Shown here: piece after piece, positions 21,481-32,595 of the stretch
Layout of the letters: the number at the start of each line of letters is the position of its first letter
Position numbering within the stretch: position 1 is the first letter of the stretch
NCBI GenBank assembly: GCA_961205875.1
Contig: OY540818.1
Coordinates: 14,482,761 to 14,546,760, forward strand
DNA length: 64,000 nucleotides
Direction of reading: 5' to 3'
Origin: Sialis fuliginosa
Taxonomy: Eukaryota > Arthropoda > Insecta > Megaloptera > Sialidae
Notes under the pieces: generated by a model
The model's input: only the letters and a program-made list of their open reading frames with translations
The model's database searches: none
Told to the model about the DNA's origin: nothing
Program-made: the position numbers and the translations under genes

Positions 21481-21949
21481 ACTACAAATGTAATGGGAGT
21501 AATAATAAACCTAAATATGTATTTTTTTACTGTTAGATATTTTTTATTTTAAATGTTTTTAATAATAGACAAAAATAATAATTTAATTAACTATTAACAC
21601 AGGGATTAGATTTTAATTAGTACGCGATATAACTTTTTATCTAAATATAATACTTCCTCGTGATTCCCCAAAGGATAAACAAATTCACCGATTTCCAAAT
21701 TTTCACAAAACAAATACTTTTATATTCGTGTCTAGCTGTCACCTAAATCCTTGTCACATATAATTCATGACTACATGTTTTATTAGTTAAGGGGGAGGGG
21801 GATTCGCCCCGATCCCCAAATGCTAAATGCTAAATGCGGCATGCGGTATGACAGACAAATTTTGAGTCTGCGAAAAGTTAAAAAAATATGTTATTAGAAA
21901 CAAGCTGGCAAATTTACTTATAAAGCAAAAAATAGGTCTTAAGATTGGT
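21481..21949. other. AT-rich noncoding sequence
   Basis: 21790-21850 holds GGGGGAGGGGGATTCGCCCC and a triple AAATGC repeat, probably repeat debris. Confidence 0.35.
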
Positions 21950-22215
21950 ATATAGTGCCAATTTTTAAAAATAATTTCATTTTTTATAACAGTCCACTGT
22001 TGAGTCTGATTTTCTATAAAAAAATAGCAAAATCGTAAGGATGGGGAGGAGGATACCCCAAGAACGACACATATTACGTAAAAATTGTATAAAAAAATTA
22101 TAAAGCATTAAATTGTTTATAAAAAAGGTTAGTAAAATTCCTTTACAAAGATATATGTACATATCTCCCTTTGCAGAATTTACTACGAGACAACATAGTG
22201 TAGTCATTTGGCAGA
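21950..22215 (-). repeat. Repeat fragment related to family B tail
   Basis: ATCGTAAGGATGGGGAGGAG followed by GATACCCCAAGAACGACAC and a TTACGTAAAAATT word parallels 26870-26960 (ATCGTATGTAAGGGGGAGG, CATCCCAAAATA, GTTACGTGAAAATT). The end has GCAGAATTTACTACGAGAC, a word of a type common in insect interspersed repeats. Overlapping open frames are by-products. Confidence 0.4.
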
Positions 22216-23929
22216 TGTTTTTTATAATACCTATATATTAAATAATAATTATTGAATATAATACAGTTTAACTAATACATATTTAGCACAAAAATTATAT
22301 TCGTACTATTATTTTTTTAAATTACCAAATTCTATACATGAGTTTTGTAACACGCATTACATCATTGAAATTTCAAATAAACGAAATTAAAGACATTTAA
22401 CAGTTATTATTAACTAAATACAAGGAAACAAATTACATTATTTTCATGAATGCGAAGTTAAATCGCGAATAAAGAATTCAAATCTAGTTGCAAAAAGTAT
22501 ACAAACAGGAGAGTGATATTAGAAAATAAGTAAAATGCATGTGTTATCTTTGTCATTTTTAAAATTCCTTTAAATTCGTGGAATTAAATGATATTGTCGG
22601 CAAGTATATGTCACGCTATCGCATTTAGCACTGGTTTTTAAGATATATCCATTGTAATTACAGTGTTATTATGAGAGTAGTCAGTATTTTTAACAGTTTA
22701 ATGATTAAAAGAACCAAACATGCGATGTGGTGAATTCTGTTAGTTTGTTACTGACCACAGAAGTGAGTTTTTGTGAGAAACGTGTATTTTAAAATTTAAT
22801 GGCGTTTGTGTTCTTTTAATATAGAAGTATAGATAATTTATATTCATTCAGTGTCATGTTTACTTGGTTGTTTATTTTTAATGAATCCATTTAATTTAAT
22901 TGAAGTGGACATTTTTATAATAACAATAATAATAAATAGTAAAAAAGTGGATGTGTGTACTTACATACACGCGTTAGAAGTTTTACTTCTTTGGTATGAT
23001 TGAAAAACAACTGCTGAGACTAGACCGAGCAAATGTAAAACTAATAACTTCAAAAATTGTTTTACTGACTATCATAACAGAAATCTGTATAACCTAACCT
23101 AACTTCATTCGTTGTACGGTGCGCGCCTAAAGAAGTATAACATCAAAAATTACTCAATTCATATGCAATATAGATTAGAACTTGTATGCATTATCCTTCT
23201 GATATATTTTTATATCCAGCTTTTTGAAATCACTGGTTTATAGTTGGGGTTAAATTTTATTGGCCTTAAGCGTTAAAACTAATGAATGTTTCGATAAATC
23301 ATGAATATATGTTATATTATTTTTCCCACGTTGGTAATATCTCTCAAATAAATATACATAGATTCAATAACATTTAACTATGTAAGATTGTAATCAGTTT
23401 ATCTTTAAAAACATTGACAAATTAATGTTAAAATATTTATTAGCTGAAGGTTTTTACGAAGTTAAAAATTGCTTCTAATTTTTCATATGCAAAATAGTCT
23501 CTTTAATTTTAATTTGACAAGTATGTAAATTTGTGAATATTTTTTATAATAATTGATTCAAAGTTTGGAATATATTTGATCTATGATTATTAAAGGCTAC
23601 TGGGTGATCATTTTATTATAGATACATTATAAAATAAATTTTATATATTTAAATTTTTAAAGATAGTTTGACTAATTTTGTTTTAATCATCAATTTTTCT
23701 CAACTTTTAAATATGTAATTAAATAATAAATAATACATCAACCTTTATTATGTGTCTCTTCTAAAAATAGATAAAAAAAGTACATTTTAATAATTTAATA
23801 TAAATACTTTCTCACAAGACATTGTATTTTCAACGATTTAAAAAACTATTATTTATCATTATATCCACATATTTTCGACTTCCATGTTTATCGCCATTAA
23901 AACAACTTTTTCATTCAAAAAAATACCCA
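22216..23929. other. AT-rich noncoding sequence
   Basis: A CCTAACCTAACTT word at about 23093 and a CG-containing patch up to 23130 (GTACGGTGCGCGCC) are the only breaks in an AT background. Nothing else is recognised. Confidence 0.45.
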
Positions 23930-24180
23930 AGTTGTCACGGCCGCTTTGAAAGCAGCACCACCATGCGGCGTTTAGACGCGGCTAACTTTAACAAAGCAAC
24001 TATACACGCGATACGGCCCCAAGTCATTTGCCGCGACTGAAACGTATAGAGGAAGAAAAAAACGTCTTAATGGCTTATAGTGGCGCTTGCCTCCATTAGC
24101 CCCTGTCTACCCTACTCGCTGCCGATGGCTCATTACACCCACCTCTACTCTACCCCGAGGTTAATCAAAGTTCAACTTTT
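23930..24180. promoter_or_regulatory. Balanced-composition island, candidate regulatory element
   Basis: It contains GGCCGCTTTGAAAGCAGC, TTTAACAAAGCAAC and GTTAATCAAAGTTC, three TCF/HMG-like words, together with CG-rich stretches (CATGCGGCGTTTAGACGCGG). Overlapping open frames of 72-78 codons have no recognisable domain. It could also be an untranslated exon. Confidence 0.3.
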
Positions 24181-24429
24181 TACAAAACAAAAAATATGTG
24201 ATTGTTATTGTTTGGGCGCGTTTTTAATGGATTATGTGTTAATAATATATATGTATATATACATCAACTATGTACTTACACGACCGTCTATAAAACAACA
24301 ACGAAAAACTGTTTAGTTTTTCTGAAAATATTGGAAAAAATAAATATATTTAAAACTCCTCCAATCTGTCTTTATTTCATACAAGACAGGTACTCAATCA
24401 TACTTTATATGTATGTAATGTAATCACGC

Positions 24430-24665
24430 CTAAACCACTGGACATATTAAAACCATATTCACACCATATGTTCGTTCAGTGCTCTGATAAGTTTATCTTT
24501 TTGGTGCTGGGGTCGAGATATTTTGATAAATTTTATTTATGATACGTATTCAGAATATATGTTAGTTACGTGGAAAGAAATATTTTTCAAAAAATCTGTG
24601 TATTTATGGTCTGATTTTTAAACAAATTATTTTTGGGCAGAACAACGTTTGCCGGGTCCGCTAGT
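24430..24665 (+). repeat. Interspersed repeat 3' end (non-LTR/SINE-like debris)
   Basis: It starts with CGCCTAAACCACTGGACAT and ends with AACAACGTTTGCCGGGTCC then GCTAGTA. This begin-end pairing (a 'CTAAACCRCTGRAC' start and a 'GTCYGYCGGGTCMGCTAGT' end) is a form I know from arthropod interspersed repeats; the exact family is not determined. Confidence 0.5.
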
Positions 24666-25079
24666 ATACTATAGAGATGCAACATTTTTTGTGACATTTT
24701 AAAATCGTGATACCATAAAGTATATTACAATATTTAAGCACCCAATGAGTCAAAAAACATTAGACCTTCCATACAAATGTTCCTGTACAAATATACTTGT
24801 ATAGGGACTTTCAGGAATATGTATATATTTTGAAAACGGACAAATAACAACTTTTGATTATTTTACTTTATCCAACCTAGCAAAAATTTTACAATCCTGA
24901 AACACAACTAAAACTTATATTCTTTGTTTCGATAAAAACTAGAATATAAAAACGAATACACGCAACACTTTATTAGTTTGCAATATTAAAAAAAAAAAAC
25001 ATTATAAAAACCACCACACCACTACTTTCGGTACCTATTCTACAAAGAAACAATAAAATAAAGAATACAATATACTGAA
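24666..25079. other. AT-rich noncoding sequence, nothing recognised
   Basis: No gene or repeat is recognised. Confidence 0.45.
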
Positions 25080-25372
25080 GACGATCTGACACGTTCACAA
25101 TGACTCGCTGACGTTAAAGCGGCGTGGCGGGCGCTAGAGAGGTAAAGCGCTGAGTTGCATCATCCCCACACCAGTAGCCCGGATCTTTGTACGCCCAGTG
25201 GCAATCCGATTGGCGTTGATAACGTCGTCGTTTGATCACAGCAACCATCGATCAGCACGCGTGTTTTATTTTAAATGCTATTTTCAGTCGTCTATATCTG
25301 ATTCAAATGGAAATGGATTTTAATGCGGAGGATATTACGTTAAGTGATTTTTTAGAAGCTATAAGTTTTTAA
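25080..25372 (+). promoter_or_regulatory. CpG-containing island and short ORF, candidate promoter/5' exon
   Basis: 25085-25260 is clearly less AT-rich (AAGCGGCGTGGCGGGCGC, GTTGATAACGTCGTCG) and contains an AG|GTAAAG donor-like word near 25139 and CGTTTGATCAC, a TCF-like word. At 25307-25372 an ATG opens a 21-codon frame, MEMDFNAEDITLSDFLEAISF, that ends at TAA. It has an acidic, structured look, but no donor in it gives the phase-0 junction the Sp8/9 exon needs, so I do not link them. Alternative readings are an upstream ORF or chance. Confidence 0.25.
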
Positions 25373-26552
25373 TAAATACATCAGCACTTTTGTAAGTGTT
25401 TTATTGTACATTAACAATACCATGTTATGAAATGAAAAGATTATTTCAGTGTTGAACGAATTATATTATATTATATTATTTATATACACTTATCTACAGA
25501 TATTATATTGTGTTTTAAAATTTTAAATAATAAAGTTCGAACACAAGGTACTAATGACATTATAGACATGTATAAATTCATATGTAACCAGTATTAAACC
25601 CTGATTAATTAAAATATATGTATGGAACTACTTTCTAAATAATATAATAAACATTATTTTCTGTAAAATTCTACCTACTTATTTTAAATAATATATATTT
25701 CATACAATTTACGTTATAGTACACCTGTTTTAAGCAATTATCATAAGTATTAAATTTGAATTATAATTCCCAACTACCGAATTCATTTTTATACGACCAT
25801 AACTTATAAAACTGACAGAATTAGAAGTAGGACCATGTAGCGTCTCTCCTACTGTATTAATTATAATAGAAAATTTATGACTGTAAAAAATATTGTGGCT
25901 TCTGTGAGAATCTCATACTAATACTTCTTAATTAGAACTCAATATTTTTACCTGACTTAATTAAGTCTAGTCTATGATTGATCGGCACCAATAAATATTC
26001 GCGGGGCGGATGTCAACGGGCTCATTTAAATTAAAAATTTAATCATGCTTCGTATACTTATAATTTGTTATGATAATGTTGTTTTGATTTTTTTATTATC
26101 CCATTAATTTTTTGAAATATTACATGAGAAAGTAGATATTCATTTTCTTAGGGATCAAGTTTTATCTAAACAAATTAATATCGTATTAGTTTAGATTTTC
26201 TGATAGTACCTACTATGGTGTATTTAATAATTAAATATTGTATATACAAAATTAAAATCTTATAATTTTAATCCTTCTTTATAAACCTAAGTACCTATTT
26301 AAAATTAAAATGATAATTAGATATTGCTTTTTATATATAACAATTTTAAATCATTATAAACAACAATTTTTTGCTTTAATATTTAAATTTCGAATAGAAA
26401 GTATTTAATTTTTGTGTTGCATAAATATTTATAAAATTTCTATTCTATAGTGTAACGTCGATAAGTTGATCATTTATTATTAAAATTATATTTTCAATTT
26501 CTATTAAATTTGTTTAATATATAATAGTTTCCCTCAATTATATTTGAATTCT
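25373..26552. other. AT-rich noncoding sequence, nothing recognised
   Basis: A brief CG patch is seen at 25995-26015 (TATTCGCGGGGCGGATGTC). Otherwise nothing is recognised. Confidence 0.45.
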
Positions 26553-27055
26553 TATTCCGTGTTTACACAAAAAAAAAAACAAAACAGCAACACGGTGTTT
26601 TTTGATAAAAGGACAACAAAACCTATATATTTGCTTCCTCGCAAAATCGATCGAAGATACGAGAAGCTTTGTGATCGTTTTAGAATGAAACAAAAATTTT
26701 TAATTGATCTTTCCATTTCACGTCAAGACAAACACTTTTCGTTCTATGTCTGTCTGTCCCCAGAATCCTTGTCTCACTCAACTCATGAACCAGTGAACCG
26801 ATATTAATAATGAAACTTGGTTGGATGGTTGGGTCTGGCTTGAGGACAGTCCCATTTTAAAATCATCAAAATCGTATGTAAGGGGGAGGGTTGACATCCC
26901 AAAATATTTATTTTTCAAGATATCTCCAAAACAACACAGGTTACGTGAAAATTATTATAGAATTTTTTTTGTATATTCAATATAATATAGGTTTACAATG
27001 TTTTAACCAATGCCAGGCAATTTATCTGAACACTTTATCGGTTTTTATTTAAATT
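26553..27055 (+). repeat. Dispersed repeat family B, longest copy
   Basis: Its first part (TTCCGTGTTTACAC ... CAACACGGTGTTTTTTGA) matches 59720-59770, and the remainder (from TTTGCTTCCTCGC at about 26630) matches 14111-14470 in reverse. It has the TCTGTCTGTCCCCAGAATCC and ACCGATATTAATAATGAAAC words seen in many insect nonautonomous repeats. An 87-codon open frame inside it is not a gene in my view. Confidence 0.65.
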
Positions 27056-27319
27056 GTTCAATAATTAACTACCTTTGGTGAACTTAGCATGAGGAAGCAC
27101 TAGGCATTTACTTGGCAAACGTTTTTTTTAATACGAATTGATTTAAAAATATCGTGTATCTATTTTATCTTCATGTGAAAACGCGACATTAAAATTCATA
27201 ATTTCCTGATAGTTTAACGAATTGCGAGATATCAGTAGTTACCTTCCTTTTAATTTCACTATATAATAATCAATATTATATTGTAGAAAACAATTCCCAG
27301 GATAAGTAAGATTTTATGA
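27056..27319. other. AT-rich noncoding sequence, nothing recognised
   Basis: No gene or repeat is recognised. Confidence 0.4.
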
Positions 27320-27550
27320 AAACCACTGCTGCTATTACGATTAAGTGTAGCGGCCAATATCTATCACAGAACGCATTTATCCTTCACGAGTTAGTCGTGG
27401 TCATTTTGGTGTAAGTAGTGGGCGTGTCGTTGTGCTGAAGCGTCCCTTTGTTATCCCTCTCACCCTTGGGACAGAGTATTCCCATAAAGAACCCGGAGTA
27501 CATAAACATTGGAAACGTCAATGGGGCTTAGACTCGATGTGATGTTTTTG
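27320..27550. promoter_or_regulatory. Balanced-composition island 1.2 kb before the Sp8/9 exon
   Basis: It contains GGTGTAAGTAGTGGGCGTG, GAAGCGTCCCTTTGTTATCC, ATTCCCATAAAGAACCC (a CCATAAA word like posterior-Hox sites) and AAACGTCAATGGGGC. An ATG at about 27520 followed by five codons and GTGATG would give a phase-0 junction to the Sp8/9 exon, but GTGATG is a poor donor. It is probably an enhancer or part of the promoter region. Confidence 0.3.
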
Positions 27551-28359
27551 TCGAGTTGTGGAAAACTTTATTGCTTGTTGTTAATCAGCCGGTTTTGTTT
27601 ACAGTTTTGGAAAAAGTGTTTTGTGGATGAATATAATAGGGTGAAGTACAATAAAGATTTTTTTTGTTAGAAAGTATTTTTTTAAATAGTTATTGAACTG
27701 AAATGTTGAAGAATTTATTGATTAACCCTTGGAGGTTTTGCTCTGCTTCAATAAAAAGTGTGTGTCATAATTTTGATAACTAAGAAAAAAGACATATTTT
27801 TTCAGGTAAAGAGCTTTTTCGATTTATTATATAACAAAATTTCACCGAGAAAAGTTGTCTATATAAAATAAGAAATCATAATTATGTACCTACAAAGTAG
27901 ATATTGATTACTCATATTTTCCCAGGTAAAAAAAGAAATTTTAATTGCTCAAAAAGTTATTAATATTAATGCAGATACTTATTATAGTAAAAATTATTTG
28001 TTAAAAAATCCATTAAATTAATTAATATTAAATTTAACTTGATTTTGAAAAATTAAAATTTTTACTCAAGCAGAGCTGAACTTTCAAAGCACATAACTCA
28101 ATTCGATTTTTTTACATCTATTCATGCGTCAATCCGACTACAGACGTATCTATATTCTGAACTTGATATTGTACAATATAAATAAAAAATATTTTTATAG
28201 CAATTATAAATAACAATTAACTATTCTTTTTAATGGGTATACTGTTCTGTAACACTGATACTATACCTACTTCCTACATACATCTTTATTAAGAGCGTAT
28301 GCTAAAACAAAACAATACAAAAAACACATTAGAACTGGATATTTCTATTGTACGCTGTA
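27551..28359. other. AT-rich noncoding sequence, probably intron
   Basis: Nothing is recognised. If the Sp8/9 gene has a distant first exon, this is intronic. Confidence 0.4.
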
Positions 28360-28560
28360 ACGTTAGCGATTTGCATCGGAACACGTTTTTACACAAAGGT
28401 GTGTTTTTTTTTACCTGTTCGCCACTCAAATGGTAGGTCCTAAATCAAATAACTGGCGGGCGCCGCTGTGACGAACTCATTTTCTCTCTATATTAGTTTA
28501 TAATGCGGTAAAGTTAATGATGATTGATGATTTAGCATCAAGTTACGGTTCCCGAGAATT
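28360..28560 (+). promoter_or_regulatory. Balanced patch just upstream of the exon, possible internal promoter
   Basis: CGCCACTCAAATGGTAGGTC and ACTGGCGGGCGCCGCTGTG stand out from the AT-rich flanks about 330 bp before the splice acceptor. Together with the conserved internal Met at 28816 it could support a short transcript that starts here and reads through the acceptor. This is inference. Confidence 0.2.
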
Positions 28561-28782
28561 GTGTAAAGTCTATGTCATTTACACACTGTTTTAGAATTTA
28601 TGTATGGTTGTTAATGTGCGTAAAGCAAATTGAAATTACCATTTATTTTCTTTATTACTTTACGTATAATTTATATAAAAAGCTTTTTGTTGTGACGTTA
28701 GTTTCACTAAAAGTAATTTGTTGAAACTAATAAATTAGAGAAATGTAAATATTATATTAAAATATATTTTCTTTGTTTTCAG

Positions 28783-30186
28783 GAGCATCCCAGCTTAAGG
28801 GGCACCCCTCTTGCGATGCTAGCAGCCCAATGTAATAAACTATCGAGTAAATCACCACCTCCATTGGCTGATGCAGCAGTTGGAAAAGGTTTCCATCCGT
28901 GGAAGAAAAGTCCTCAAGGTGGTGGACATTCTCCTGGAATATCAAACAGTAACAGTTCCGCTGCACCTACATCCGGAACGCTTTCTTTGTCGTCTCAGCG
29001 TTCTTTAGCCTCGTCAACGAGTTCTTCAATGGGTAATACAACGTACTCCAGTCGTCCAGTGATGTCGTCATGCGCGTCTGCTGCGACAGCAGCGACTTAC
29101 GGAAGTGATTTATACTTCCCGGGTGCCACAACGTCTCCGGCAGTACCTGATAATTCTCACGTTCACCACCACCATCAATCATCACTTTTGGGGAAAGTCG
29201 AAGGCGCCGCTACAGCCCACCACGCTGCACTAGGATCTGTTTATACACGACATCCGTACGAATCTTGGCCCTTTAATACAATGTCCAGTGCTACACATCA
29301 CGGTGGAATCAAACCTGGTGACACGGTGAACGCGACAGGGACATGGTGGGATGTACATTCGGCTGCGACTGCAGGTAGTTGGTTAGATATGAGTGGAGCT
29401 GGCATGCATGCTCAGATGGCAGCAGCTAACTACGCCGCTACCTCAGATTATTCCTCACTCACTCATTCACTAGCAGCTTCTAATACAGCACATCACTTAT
29501 TGTCATCAGGCCAACACTTGTTACAAGACACATACAAGAGTATGCTTCCTGGAGCGCAAACCGTAGGAGCATCATTCGGTCTTCATCACTCAGCATCAAC
29601 TCCATCGCCCACATCGGGTGCTACATCACTCCCCCCTCAAGTACCGTCTCCACGATCTCAAAGAAGATATACAGGCAGGGCGACCTGTGACTGTCCAAAT
29701 TGTCAAGAAGCAGAGAGACTAGGGCCGGCCGGCGTGCATCTTAGGAAAAAGAATATACATAGTTGTCATATTCCTGGCTGTGGGAAAGTGTACGGTAAAA
29801 CGTCACATTTAAAGGCTCACTTGCGCTGGCATACGGGCGAGAGGCCATTCGTTTGTAATTGGTTATTCTGTGGTAAGAGGTTCACGAGATCAGACGAGTT
29901 ACAGCGTCACCTCAGAACTCATACTGGTGAAAAACGATTTGCGTGTCCGGTCTGCAACAAGAGATTTATGCGGTCTGATCATTTGGCGAAGCATGTCAAG
30001 ACACATAACGGAAACGGGAACAAGAAAGGAAGTTCAGATTCTTGTAGTGATTCAGAGGAAAATAGTCAATCAGATTTAAACAATGTAAACTCTCCAGCGT
30101 CTATTAACCACACACCTCCACCAGCACCGTTAGGAGGTTTAGATATGGTCACAGGCCTAGACGTGAAGCCTCCTGGTTTAGTCTGA
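28783..30186 (+). CDS. Sp8: Sp8/Sp9-type zinc-finger transcription factor, last coding exon (5' partial)
   Basis: This encodes a nuclear DNA-binding transcription factor that recognises GC/GT boxes and, by family knowledge, acts in appendage outgrowth, head and nervous-system patterning. The exon begins after a strong acceptor (TTTCTTTGTTTTCAG, AG at 28781-28782) in phase 0 with [11 protein letters not shown], followed by an internal Met at 28816; numbering below starts from that Met (456 residues). [13 protein letters not shown] and GKGFHPWKK (23-31) are the conserved N-terminal Sp box region. [18 protein letters not shown] (177-194) is typical of Sp6-9 proteins and separates it from btd/Sp5. 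The Btd box is [16 protein letters not shown] (288-303). Three C2H2 fingers follow: C317/C322/H335/H339, C347/C352/H365/H369 and C377/C380/H393/H397, with contact helices KTSHLKA, RSDELQR and RSDHLAK, the standard Sp set. The tail is Ser/Asp/Glu-rich, then Pro-rich, ending [10 protein letters not shown]. All fingers lie in one exon, as in vertebrate SP8. The first coding exon, expected to be only a few codons, was not found. Orthology is to Drosophila Sp1 (CG1343); Sp8 against Sp9 cannot be resolved in insects. Confidence 0.97.
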   Translation, partial: EHPSLRGTPLAMLAAQCNKLSSKSPPPLADAAVGKGFHPWKKSPQGGGHSPGISNSNSSAAPTSGTLSLSSQRSLASSTSSSMGNTTYSSRPVMSSCASAATAATYGSDLYFPGATTSPAVPDNSHVHHHHQSSLLGKVEGAATAHHAALGSVYTRHPYESWPFNTMSSATHHGGIKPGDTVNATGTWWDVHSAATAGSWLDMSGAGMHAQMAAANYAATSDYSSLTHSLAASNTAHHLLSSGQHLLQDTYKSMLPGAQTVGASFGLHHSASTPSPTSGATSLPPQVPSPRSQRRYTGRATCDCPNCQEAERLGPAGVHLRKKNIHSCHIPGCGKVYGKTSHLKAHLRWHTGERPFVCNWLFCGKRFTRSDELQRHLRTHTGEKRFACPVCNKRFMRSDHLAKHVKTHNGNGNKKGSSDSCSDSEENSQSDLNNVNSPASINHTPPPAPLGGLDMVTGLDVKPPGLV

Positions 30187-30193
30187 GGCCGGT

Positions 30194-30243
30194 GGGGTCC
30201 GGCGCTGTTTTACCATCAGTACCATGCGTAGTGCCGGGGCCCC
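30194..30243 (+). promoter_or_regulatory. GC-rich stem-loop 7 nt after the Sp8/9 stop codon
   Basis: GGGGTCCGGCGCT (30194-30206) pairs with AGTGCCGGGGCCCC (30230-30243) to give a 13-bp stem with one bulged G and two G-U pairs, closing a 23-nt loop. The stop codon TGA is 30184-30186, so the stem starts after a 7-nt spacer. Reading past the TGA in frame gives 14 codons (GRWGPALFYHQYHA) to TAG at 30229-30231. Such placement is like known stimulators of stop-codon readthrough, but UGA-G is not the leakiest context. It may also be just a 3' UTR structure. Confidence 0.5.
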
Positions 30244-30760
30244 AATACTTAATGCGGCCGACTAGCTCCTCATTATAACCGTGACGATACCTAACACTCT
30301 TTTTTTTATACATTTTCATTTTACATAGATGTTATTTATTTGTTTGTATACTTATGTACTATTTACTTACTATATTAATACAGTATTATATTTTTTATCA
30401 ATATTTTAATATCGTCACCTATATCATAAGAAAATATATTATTTAAAAAAAGTAAATATCAAGTATTTTTATAAGTACTTTTACACTGAATCAAGAACAG
30501 AAAATAATCAGCTAATAAATTTTCTGAATTTGGATTTAATTTAAATGAGGACAGTTGGCTTCAAGGCGCCTCTATATATGTAGGAAGAAAATAAAATAAA
30601 TAGATGTATTTTTGTGTAAAAATGTACATATTCAAATGTGACTTAATATTTACATGTGTCCTAAGCTATTAATTGTAATTTAATTGAACGAAAATGCTTA
30701 TAATATAAAGGAGAAATTTATTTGTAAATATTATAAATATTTAAAATTATTATTATTAGA

Positions 30761-30843
30761 GTAACGTCTAGTTTTATATCTAAACTTAAATCTATTTAAC
30801 AAAATTGATTTTTTATTCGAATTTGTATAAGACTAGACGTTAC
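30761..30843 (+). repeat. Inverted repeat (hairpin) in the 3' UTR
   Basis: GTAACGTCTAGTTTTAT (30761-30777) pairs with ATAAGACTAGACGTTAC (30827-30843) with one G-U position, and weaker pairing continues inwards. The loop is about 49 nt. It could be a tiny inverted-repeat element, an mRNA structure, or a miRNA-like hairpin; the long AT-rich loop makes the last less likely. Confidence 0.55.
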
Positions 30844-31048
30844 ATTAACATGTTTGTAATATTATACTTTGTAAACATCAATTAAAAACGCCTGGGCAAG
30901 ATAATGACTGTTTTATTTGTGTGAGAGTATCTAGTATTATATTATTTTTAAATATAATTTTATTTTGTATAGAATTACTTTAATTCTTAAATTATACATA
31001 AAATACTTACTGTTAGAACACCAATATTACTAAAAGTAACTAAATAAA

Positions 31049-31847
31049 CCATTTTGATTTTGGTAACGCATTCTATAAACATGAAACATTGACAAAAAAT
31101 GAAAAACAAGAACTTATATGCCATATCCTATACAAAATCAAAAAATTATTTAAAATTAAAAAGTTATAATATGTATTTATTAAAATGTTTTAATTTTTGA
31201 TTAAATGAAATTATTATTTTTTTATGTAAAGCCCGCTGTATAAATATAAAATGTAACATAATTTGAGAAAACTTGATGGTATATGTAATAGGATATAGAA
31301 TAATCTTGGTGTTGAAAAAGTTCATTTACTTTTACTAATTTTATATTGATTGCAATTTATTTATAATTGGCTGTGATTAAGTGGAAAACTAATTTTCAGA
31401 ATGTGTAGTGCCAATTTATTAAATTATTTTATTTGTATCTAAGCATTTTTTTGCCCTTGTAGTAGTTTTATCTATAATTTTAAAAATAATATAATCACTT
31501 GACAGGATGTGATGTGTCTGTATGGTTTGAGAATATGAGATATTTTTTCTTGCCAAAGATTTGTAAATGTCTGATGTTGTAAATTTATTTACTGTATAAT
31601 TATATAATAATTATTAAAATAATGCTTTTGTGAAGATCACGTTCATATATTATTGAAATATAATTTTTAAATTCGATACTTTTTTTTAATTAAAACCAAC
31701 ATTCAATCCTGTAATTATTAAGTTTTATCAATCTTATAAAAAGTAAAAGAAAATAGAAAAATAGAAAACCCTAAAGAGGTAAGTAATAAATAATGAAAAA
31801 ATAATATCTAACATTTGGAATACACCCCCATGAAGTGACTAAATGAT
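31049..31847. other. AT-rich noncoding sequence downstream of the gene
   Basis: Nothing is recognised. Part may still be 3' UTR if a distal polyadenylation site is used. Confidence 0.4.
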
Positions 31848-32595
31848 TCTACGTCTTATTTTCTTGTATTTTAGTCGATATTTGTATGACGAGTTGAAGT
31901 TCATTGCAGGAAATTTCACTAAAAAATTTCGAATTTTTTATTTCGTTAAAAGTATGTTTATTGTATAGAAAATGACGTGAAAAGTTGTTTGTTTCAAACC
32001 GCAGGTCTCTATCTCAAACCGTTCTCGAGATATAGTCTCTCAAAGTTTTAGTTTTTTCAAATTTTTGGAGAAAAAAGGCCATAACTTTTAAACGTGTGAT
32101 CGGAATTGATTTTAGTTGACGGATTTGGAATCAGCGTGTCAAAATCTATATAATGACATGTATAATACTTTAAAATTCGACAAAAAAATTTTGGCCAAAA
32201 ATCGACATTTTTTTAAGGTATACCCCTTTGAATTTTTTCGATTTTTCGTGAAATTTTTTTTTCCGAGTTTTAAGGTATCATACATGTTATTATATAGATT
32301 TTGACACGCTGATTCTAAATCCGTCAACTAAAATCAATTCCAACCACACGTTCAAAAGTTATGGCCTTTTTTCTCCAAAAATTTGAAAAAACTAAAACTT
32401 TGAGAGACTATATCTCGAGAACGGTTTGAGATACAGACCTGCGGTTTGAAACAAACAACTTTTCACGTCATTTTCTATACAATAAACATACTTTTAACGA
32501 AATAAAAAATTCGAAATTTTTTAGTGAAATTTCCTGCAGTGAATTTCAACTCGTCATACAAATATCGACTAAAATACAAGAAAATAAGACGTAGA
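31848..32595. mobile_element. Foldback element, 748-bp near-perfect palindrome
   Basis: TCTACGTC at 31848 is the exact complement of GACGTAGA at 32588-32595, and pairing continues inwards for about 365 bp on each side to a centre near 32221. The arms differ by scattered substitutions and a few small indels. Two mirror-image open frames (MTDLESACQNLYN at both ends) are products of the palindrome and not genes. A single diverged arm occurs at 17585-17765, so the arm sequence is a dispersed repeat. Confidence 0.9.

Larger units (their letters stand above)
30187..31048 (+). other. Probable 3' UTR of the Sp8/9 gene
   Basis: Composition stays GC-balanced for about 110 bases after the stop and then turns AT-rich. 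AATAAA signals are present at 30590 and 30595 and again at 31043, so the transcript probably ends shortly after one of these. The region contains two hairpins (separate entries). The real cleavage site is not determinable from sequence. Confidence 0.6.

Noticed and set aside
28757-29185. Minus-strand frames across the start of the Sp8/9 exon, and a plus-strand frame at 29870-30079
   Set aside because: They are shadows of the Sp8/9 coding frame.
32116-32327. Two mirror-image frames starting MTDLESACQNLYN on opposite strands
   Set aside because: They are the same arm sequence read on both sides of the foldback palindrome, so not independent genes.
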